Assembly (NCBI GenBank): GCA_903908715.1
Contig: CAIVSY010000081.1
Span: 1 to 38,023 of the forward strand
Source of the DNA: an uncultured bacterium
GTDB taxonomy: Bacteria; Verrucomicrobiota; Kiritimatiellia; CAIKKV01; CAITUY01
Length of the DNA: 38,023 bases
Direction: 5' to 3'
Positions 33,530-38,023 of this stretch are shown here, piece by piece (the stretch's first letter is position 1; every line of letters begins with the position of its first letter). The notes beneath the pieces were generated by a model, which was not told where the DNA came from, searched no databases, and worked only from the letters and a program-made list of their open reading frames with translations. The position numbers and the translations under genes were made by a program.

Positions 33530-33539
33530 TCCGGAGACC

Positions 33540-34124
33540 ATGTTCACCCATACTCCATATCCCCCATCTTCTCCGAACAGCACACGGGGCCTGCTGGGCT
33601 TTCTGATATGCGCATCCCTCCTGCTCGCCGTGTTCCAATCCGCCGCGGAACCTCAACCCCCCAGCGAATACGATGTCAAAGCCGTATTCCTTTTCAATTT
33701 CGCACGGTTCGTGGAATGGCCGGAAAGAAAACCCGTCAAGCCGGAAACCGCACTCGTCATCGGAATCCTGGGTGAAGATCCATTCGGATCTGCCATTGAG
33801 CGGGCCGTACAGGACGAAACCATCCGTGACCTCCCCATCATCATCCGGCGCTCCAAACGCATCGAGGACCTGATGGATTGCCACCTTCTCTACATCAATC
33901 TGCCTGAACCGGAACGCGTGCGCCCCATCCTGGAGTCCCTGAAAGGCCGAAACATCCTGACGATCGGCGAGGGGGAGGAATTCAATCGCGCAGGAGGTAT
34001 CATTGCCTTCCTGACCCGACAGAAACGCATTCGCATCCAGATCAACCTCAAGCGAGCGGAACAGGAGGGATTCCACATCAGCGCCAAACTTTTGAAGGTG
34101 GCCGACCTTTTCCCCCGCGACTAA
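33540..34124 (+). CDS. YfiR-family (DUF4154) periplasmic protein
   Basis: The 194-residue protein has a signal peptide (about 15-36, GLLGFLICASLLLAVFQSAAE) and the YfiR fold: YDVKAVFLFNFARFVEWPE, then LVIGILGEDPFG, CHLLYINLPEPERVRPILESLKGRNILTIGEGEEFNRAGGIIAFL and RIQINLKRAEQEGFHISAKLLKVA at the end. In Pseudomonas YfiR binds the periplasmic domain of the diguanylate cyclase YfiN and holds it off. Here the next gene, 11 bases on, encodes a kinase whose sensor is the same domain type as YfiN, so YfiR probably restrains that kinase. CCGGAG is the ribosome site. Confidence 0.87.
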   Translation: MFTHTPYPPSSPNSTRGLLGFLICASLLLAVFQSAAEPQPPSEYDVKAVFLFNFARFVEWPERKPVKPETALVIGILGEDPFGSAIERAVQDETIRDLPIIIRRSKRIEDLMDCHLLYINLPEPERVRPILESLKGRNILTIGEGEEFNRAGGIIAFLTRQKRIRIQINLKRAEQEGFHISAKLLKVADLFPRD

Positions 34125-34135
34125 CCCGGAAGACC

Positions 34136-36478
34136 ATGGCAACAACCCGCCCAATCTCCATCCGACGTAAGCTGACGCTGATCATCCTCTCCATCAGCAC
34201 CGTGGCCACCATCGTTGCGTGTATTTTCTTTGGCGCCTACGACTGGGTCTCCAGTCGGCGAACCATGGTGGACGACCTAACCACGCTGGCCGACCTGTTG
34301 GGCAACAACAGCACCGCCGCCCTGACCTTTCAGGACAGAAACACCGCAGAGGAACTGCTGAAGGGTTTGCGTGTGCACCCCATCGTCAATGCAGCCGCCC
34401 TGTTCACCGATAACGGCTCACTTTTTGCCGCCTATTCAAGAAGGGGCTCCGCCCTCTCCCCCGGCCACGTCCATCTCCACGACAGCCCCGCCTTCACCCA
34501 TAATCGCCTGATCATCTGCCGCTCCATCCTGCTGGACAACAAGCCGATCGGCATTGTCCATATCGAAGCCGGACTTGAGCGCCTGTATGACCGCCTGAAA
34601 ATCTACGCCGGTGTCGCAGGCCTGATCATCCTGGCCGCCGGCAGCATCACTTTCATCCTCGCTACCATCCTCCATCGCCTCATCACATCTCCGATCCTCA
34701 GCCTCGCGGCCGTCGCCCGCCAAGTCTCCGATCACAAGGACTACACCGTTCGCGCACGGAAAACCAGCGAGGACGAGGTCGGCGAGTTGACCGATGGGTT
34801 CAACCGGATGCTGCACGGGATCGAGACCCGGGACAGCGCCCTCCGACAAAGCAATGAAGCCCTCCATCGTGAAATCGCTGAACGCAGGAAGGCCGAGGAA
34901 GGCTTGCGACTCCTGAACGAAACCCTCGAACAGCGTGTCTCGGAACGCACCGCAGCCGCCGAAACCGCAAGCCGATCCAAGAGCGAATTCCTGGCCAACG
35001 TAAGCCATGAATTGCGCACCCCGCTGAATTCCGTCATCGGCTTCGCCAACCTCCTCCTGAAGAACAAGGCCGGCAACCTCAGATCCGACGATCTCGCCTA
35101 CCTGGAACGGATCCAGGCGAACGGCCGTCATTTGCTCGGCCTGATCAACCAGGTACTCGATCTCTCGAAAATCGAAGCCAGGAAGGTGGAACTCGACCTC
35201 GCTCCCGTTGACCTGGCCGCACTCATACGCGATGTGCTGTCCGAAACGGAGGCGCAGGTCTATGGCCGCCCAGTCAAGCTCATGCTGGATGCCCCCCCTG
35301 TGGTCGCCCCCTTCCGGACCGATCCAGGTAAACTGCGGCAGATCCTGCTGAACCTGATCGGAAACGGGGTCAAGTTCACCGAGCGCGGATATGTGCTGGT
35401 CAGTGTGACAACCGAATCACGTACCAACTACCCCGTCCGGATTGATGTCCACGATACCGGCATCGGGATACCCGCCGAGAAGCAATCGGTGATCTTCGAC
35501 GCTTTCCGGCAGGCCGACAGCACAACGGCCAGGAAATATGGCGGAACCGGCCTCGGTCTCACCATTTCAATGGCCCTCTGCCAGCTCATGGGATACCGCT
35601 TGTCCGTCTGCAGTGACCCGGGACGCGGATCCACCTTTTCCATCCTCCTCTCGCCCGAATCCTCGGAAAGCCAGGTACCCTTGGCGCCCCAGTCCCTGCC
35701 ACCCGGCGCAGTCACCATACACGATATCCGCTTTGACCCCCTCCAGGGGCGTGTGATCCTTGTCGTGGATGATGAGGAGGATGCCCTCCTGATGCTGACC
35801 CGTATGATCGAGGATCTCGGCTGCATTGTCCTGCCGGCCTCTTCTGCGGAGGAAGGACTCCGCCTCGCGCGCAAAACGCGGCCGGATGCCATCACGCTTG
35901 ACCTCCTCATGCCGCATACGGATGGCTGGACGGTGCTTGAAACACTGAAGAGTGACCCCAGCCTCCGGGACATCCCCGTGATTGTCATCAGCGTCGTCGC
36001 CGAGGAAAAGCGCGGCACAATCCTGGGCGCCATGGATGTCCTCCAGAAACCCGTCAGCAAGGAAAGTCTCACACGCGTACTCAAGCGGTCCCAGCATGCC
36101 ACGATCCTGGTCGTCGACGATAGCGAGGATGACCGCCACCTGATCACCTCCTGCATCGAGGACGACGCCACCTCCGTCATCACCGCAGGCAGCGGAAGCG
36201 AGGCATTGAAAAAGGTGTCCGAACAAAAGCCGGATCTCCTGATCCTGGACCTGATGATGCCCGGCATGGATGGCGAGACCTTCCTGAGACTGCTCCGGGA
36301 AAACCGGGAGCATTCCACCCTCCCGGTCGTCGTGCTGACCTCGCGGGAACTCACCCCGGCGGACCGCCGACGGCTTTCCGGTATGGCATCCGCAGTCCTG
36401 CAGAAGAGTGACAATCTCTCCGAGGAACTCCGGGCGGTCCTCGCGGCGGTCCTCCAGGACAACCGGAGCAAGCGCTAA
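34136..36478 (+). CDS. CHASE8 hybrid histidine kinase with two receiver domains
   Basis: The 780-residue inner-membrane protein has a helix at about 12-34, then a periplasmic CHASE8 domain (about 45-150; LADLLGNNSTAALTFQDRNTAEELLKGLR is diagnostic), a second helix (about 156-179), HAMP (about 180-232), a coiled coil, and HisKA with His291 (NVSHELRTPLN). An HATPase domain follows (about 395-510; DTGIGI at 440-445 and GGTGLGLTI), then two receivers: Asp589 (ITLDLLMPHTDG) and Asp705 (LILDLMMPGMDG), with Lys638 and Lys757. CHASE8 is the sensor of YfiN. No DNA-binding output or Hpt is present, so phosphate must go to another protein, most likely the Hpt-REC protein upstream. Confidence 0.92.
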   Translation: MATTRPISIRRKLTLIILSISTVATIVACIFFGAYDWVSSRRTMVDDLTTLADLLGNNSTAALTFQDRNTAEELLKGLRVHPIVNAAALFTDNGSLFAAYSRRGSALSPGHVHLHDSPAFTHNRLIICRSILLDNKPIGIVHIEAGLERLYDRLKIYAGVAGLIILAAGSITFILATILHRLITSPILSLAAVARQVSDHKDYTVRARKTSEDEVGELTDGFNRMLHGIETRDSALRQSNEALHREIAERRKAEEGLRLLNETLEQRVSERTAAAETASRSKSEFLANVSHELRTPLNSVIGFANLLLKNKAGNLRSDDLAYLERIQANGRHLLGLINQVLDLSKIEARKVELDLAPVDLAALIRDVLSETEAQVYGRPVKLMLDAPPVVAPFRTDPGKLRQILLNLIGNGVKFTERGYVLVSVTTESRTNYPVRIDVHDTGIGIPAEKQSVIFDAFRQADSTTARKYGGTGLGLTISMALCQLMGYRLSVCSDPGRGSTFSILLSPESSESQVPLAPQSLPPGAVTIHDIRFDPLQGRVILVVDDEEDALLMLTRMIEDLGCIVLPASSAEEGLRLARKTRPDAITLDLLMPHTDGWTVLETLKSDPSLRDIPVIVISVVAEEKRGTILGAMDVLQKPVSKESLTRVLKRSQHATILVVDDSEDDRHLITSCIEDDATSVITAGSGSEALKKVSEQKPDLLILDLMMPGMDGETFLRLLRENREHSTLPVVVLTSRELTPADRRRLSGMASAVLQKSDNLSEELRAVLAAVLQDNRSKR

Positions 36479-36566
36479 CGGACCTTCCCTTGCCGCCCTC
36501 CGGGAAACCGACCCTGGGGGACAAACCACGGATCCTTGTGCATCGCCGTATGAACGCCCTTCAAAT

Positions 36567-36590
36567 CCCTTGACGTTCAAGGGTCTTTCC
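36567..36590 (+). terminator. Terminator-like hairpin downstream of the hybrid kinase
   Basis: CCCTTGA (36567-36573) and TCAAGGG (36577-36583) form a perfect 7-bp stem with a three-base loop, followed by TCTTTCC. It lies about 90 bases beyond the kinase stop and about 100 bases before tRNA-Ser. The T-tract is short. Confidence 0.45.
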
Positions 36591-36691
36591 CCTACCGTGC
36601 AGGCTTGTTGTCCGCCAACCGGGTGTGTGCCTTGGATCTCGACCACGGCCAGCTGGCACCCTGCAAGGCAACAACATCCTGCAGACAATTT

Positions 36692-36785
36692 GGAGAGGTG
36701 GCTGAGTGGTCGAAAGCAACGGTTTGCTAAACCGTCGTACTGGTAACAACCGGTACCGAGGGTTCAAATCCCTCCCTCTCCGCCA
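36692..36785 (+). tRNA. tRNA-Ser (anticodon GCU)
   Basis: Acceptor GGAGAGG (36692-36698) pairs with CCTCTCC (36775-36781), followed by discriminator G and encoded CCA (36783-36785). The anticodon loop TTTGCTAAA gives GCU, reading AGC/AGU. A long variable arm (from CGTACTGG to CCGGTACC) and the T-arm GAGGG-TTCAAAT-CCCTC are as expected for class II tRNA-Ser. It is intact. Its 3' end is a likely integration site for the phage-like DNA to the right. Confidence 0.95.
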
Positions 36786-36807
36786 AACCCTTGAAAACAA
36801 AGGGTTT
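36785..36807 (+). terminator. Hairpin immediately after tRNA-Ser
   Basis: AAACCCTT (36785-36792) pairs with AAGGGTTT (36800-36807) around a seven-base loop, starting at the last A of the tRNA CCA. The 3' arm ends in TTT but no further T-tract follows, so it is a weak terminator candidate or a processing stem. Confidence 0.35.
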
Positions 36808-37091
36808 AGGCTATATCAACACCCCTGAAAACACCATTCCCCCGCTTTGCGGATAAATGCGCAAAAGTGCGCTTGAATGTGGCACAACCCGGCACACTTC
36901 CGGCACACGGTCCGGGCGGGGAAAGCCGACAATTTCGGGCCGGTGCCGGTGCCGATGATCCGGCGGCGGGGTGTGTGCCGGATTTGTGCCGCCGATTTTG
37001 CCCAAGGCGGCCCGATCATCCCCGCCCATGTCTTCACCCGTCCGGCCTGCCGTTCGCCCCCTACGCTTGACGCGGGGCCGTGTCCGGGCAC
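36808..37091. other. Gene-free region between tRNA-Ser and the phage-like operon, with iterated GGCACA motifs
   Basis: No convincing gene in either strand. A small palindrome GCGCA-AAAG-TGCGC lies at 36859-36872. GGCACA occurs at 36881, 36891 and 36902, and its reverse TGTGCC at 36974 and 36985, five copies in about 110 bases. Short open frames here are very rich in Arg, Pro and Gly and look like GC-skew artefacts. Confidence 0.5.
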
Positions 37092-37124
37092 AAAAAACCC
37101 CCCGTCGGGCCAGCGAGCGGGGGG
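37092..37124 (-). terminator. Strong rho-independent terminator of the TerS-like operon
   Basis: CCCCCCG (37098-37104) and CGGGGGG (37118-37124) make a 7-bp G/C stem; on the minus strand it is directly followed by TTTTTT (37097-37092). It lies about 30 bases after the stop of the small ORF and defines the end of the leftward operon. Confidence 0.8.
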
Positions 37125-37154
37125 AAACGCCGTGCGGTTCCAGCGTTTTTTGTT

Positions 37155-37511
37155 TCAGCGGCGGCGGCTCCTGGGATTGGCCCTGGGCCTGCACGCGCGC
37201 CGAATCTTTGTCAACAGTCTATGAACACCATCCCGCAGCCGGGTAATTGCTACCTGGGCCGGGTGGCGTGGCATGGGCGTAACGTCGCCCCAGTTCCGAT
37301 CTATCCAGGCAACCCAATCGAATCCTGCCCGATCCATCGGGCGGGCCCGGGTGCCGTATCCAGCGGGCCGCCAGCATTCCCCGCCGCCGTTGCCACCCGT
37401 CGCCACTGGGGCCTCATGCTCCTGGGCCTCCACTTGGTCAGCGCCGAAATGCCTTTCAAGGTCTCGGGGTGTGCGGGTAACGTGATCGGATGGCCGGAAA
37501 TCAAGGTTCAT
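37155..37511 (-). CDS. Hypothetical protein coupled to the TerS-like gene
   Basis: A 118-residue frame starting at ATG 37511, overlapping the TGA of the TerS-like gene by four bases (ATGA), which is the best support for it. It is basic at the C-terminus (RRACRPRANPRSRRR) and contains FDWVAWIDRNWGDV in the middle; I recognise no domain. It is followed by a strong terminator. The overlap argues for a real coupled gene, but a fortuitous frame in GC-rich DNA is possible. It is not a terminase large subunit. Confidence 0.45.
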   Translation of the reverse strand: MNLDFRPSDHVTRTPRDLERHFGADQVEAQEHEAPVATGGNGGGECWRPAGYGTRARPMDRAGFDWVAWIDRNWGDVTPMPRHPAQVAITRLRDGVHRLLTKIRRACRPRANPRSRRR

Positions 37512-37918
37512 GGTTCCACCCCCTGCACAGGAATGGAGCCCTTGGCCCAACTCTGGATGATCTCCCGGACCGCCGCCAGGACCGCCGCCCGGACTTCAGC
37601 AGCGGACCAGGACCGCCCGGCCAATCCGCTTGCCAGCCGCAACGGCAAGGTTCCGATAAGGTCGTTGCGGATGATTTCGCGCATTTCGGCGTGCCCGGCC
37701 TCGACGGCGGATTTCTCCACCAGTTCGCCGCGCCGCACTCGTTCGGCGGTCTCGATCCGGCGGCGCTGGGCCGCAGCCAACTTGGCGCGTTCGGTGGCCA
37801 GGTCGGCGTAGGTGTCGCGCCCTTTGCCGATATGGCGAAGGCGCTTTGACACGGCGCTACGCGACACACCGCGCCGCCGGGCGATTTCAGCGAGAGAGTC
37901 TTTCGATTTTGTCCTCAT
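37508..37918 (-). CDS. Phage terminase small subunit-like (Nu1/TerS) DNA-packaging protein
   Basis: The 136-residue protein has an N-terminal helix-turn-helix (about 7-30: SLAEIARRRGVSRSAVSKRLRHIG), then a long helix (ERAKLAAAQRRRIETAERVRRGELVEKSAV) and a C-terminal helical part (MREIIRNDLIGTLPLRLASGLAG, AVLAAVREIIQSWA). This order, with RGELVE and an R-x4-LP-x2-A segment, matches Nu1/TerS proteins that recognise phage packaging sites. TAAGG lies eight bases before the ATG; a perfect 12-base palindrome GGCGCTTGCGCC (37965-37976) is in the leader. No large terminase follows, only a 118-residue ORF, a terminator and tRNA-Ser. It could instead be another small HTH regulator. Confidence 0.6.
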   Translation of the reverse strand: MRTKSKDSLAEIARRRGVSRSAVSKRLRHIGKGRDTYADLATERAKLAAAQRRRIETAERVRRGELVEKSAVEAGHAEMREIIRNDLIGTLPLRLASGLAGRSWSAAEVRAAVLAAVREIIQSWAKGSIPVQGVEP

Positions 37919-38023
37919 AGTGTTGCCTTACTGCTTTAGGTTGCGGTGAGAATTGCGCACAAAGGGCGCTTGCGCCACCTGCAAGGGGTGGTATTCGGCA
38001 AAGGACCCAACCGGAGGGGGGGT

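Noticed and set aside
36811..37194. Minus-strand 127-codon frame next to tRNA-Ser as an integrase fragment
   Set aside because: No tyrosine-recombinase motifs; it spans the strong terminator at 37092-37124.
36877..37224. Plus-strand frame with a CRIC zinc-finger-like start
   Set aside because: No paired cysteines or ribosome site, crosses the terminator of the opposite operon, and composition is GC artefact.

Overview
The window looks like a chromosomal segment of a GC-rich, Gram-negative-type bacterium. Two TonB-dependent receptors, an alginate-export-type outer-membrane barrel and YfiR show that it has an outer membrane. A CdaA/YbbR c-di-AMP module, a MttB-superfamily methyltransferase paired with a UroD-type methyltransferase, an unlinked secretin-like protein and a BspA-type leucine-rich repeat protein together suggest the PVC group (Kiritimatiellota/Lentisphaerota-like). 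This placement is inferred from gene content, not from a phylogeny.

Layout: (1) 1-857, minus strand: start of an exported BspA-type LRR protein running off the left edge, with a 381-bp internal repeat. (2) 858-1479: no gene, but a degenerate tRNA-Gly-like pseudogene at 1383-1466. (3) 1480-9576, minus: an accessory catabolic cluster (XRE-cupin regulator, DegT aminotransferase, two sugar-isomerase-like TIM barrels, MttB-family methyltransferase, Gfo/Idh oxidoreductase), then pgsA with its own promoter, then a UroD-type methyltransferase. (4) 9666-19693, minus: a tightly packed housekeeping operon ftsH-folP-cdaA-cdaR-TPR-ftsK-rodZ-like-rimO. (5) 19813-23784, minus: secretin-like protein, small membrane protein, metY and an Rrf2 regulator. 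(6) 23993-28997: a TonB receptor divergent from an outer-membrane barrel, followed by a membrane diguanylate cyclase. (7) 29005-30303, minus: 6-phosphofructokinase. (8) 30520-36478, plus: Hpt-REC protein, TonB receptor, YfiR and a CHASE8 hybrid histidine kinase. (9) tRNA-Ser(GCU) at 36692-36785. (10) 36786 to the right edge: material of different character with a phage TerS-like gene and a coupled small ORF, transcribed toward the tRNA and ended by a strong terminator.

How the genes work together: the housekeeping operon joins membrane proteolysis, folate synthesis, c-di-AMP synthesis, chromosome translocation, cell shape and ribosome modification. The catabolic cluster sits between rimO and pgsA, which are neighbours of rodZ/ftsK in many bacteria, so it looks like an insertion controlled by its own XRE-cupin regulator. 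The clearest candidate for an undescribed system is the TonB receptor-YfiR-CHASE8 hybrid kinase set with an Hpt-REC protein upstream: a possible outer-membrane-to-cytoplasm phosphorelay in which a kinase takes the place of the YfiN diguanylate cyclase. The second candidate is the methyltransferase/sugar-isomerase cluster, and the third is the TerS-without-TerL edge beside tRNA-Ser.
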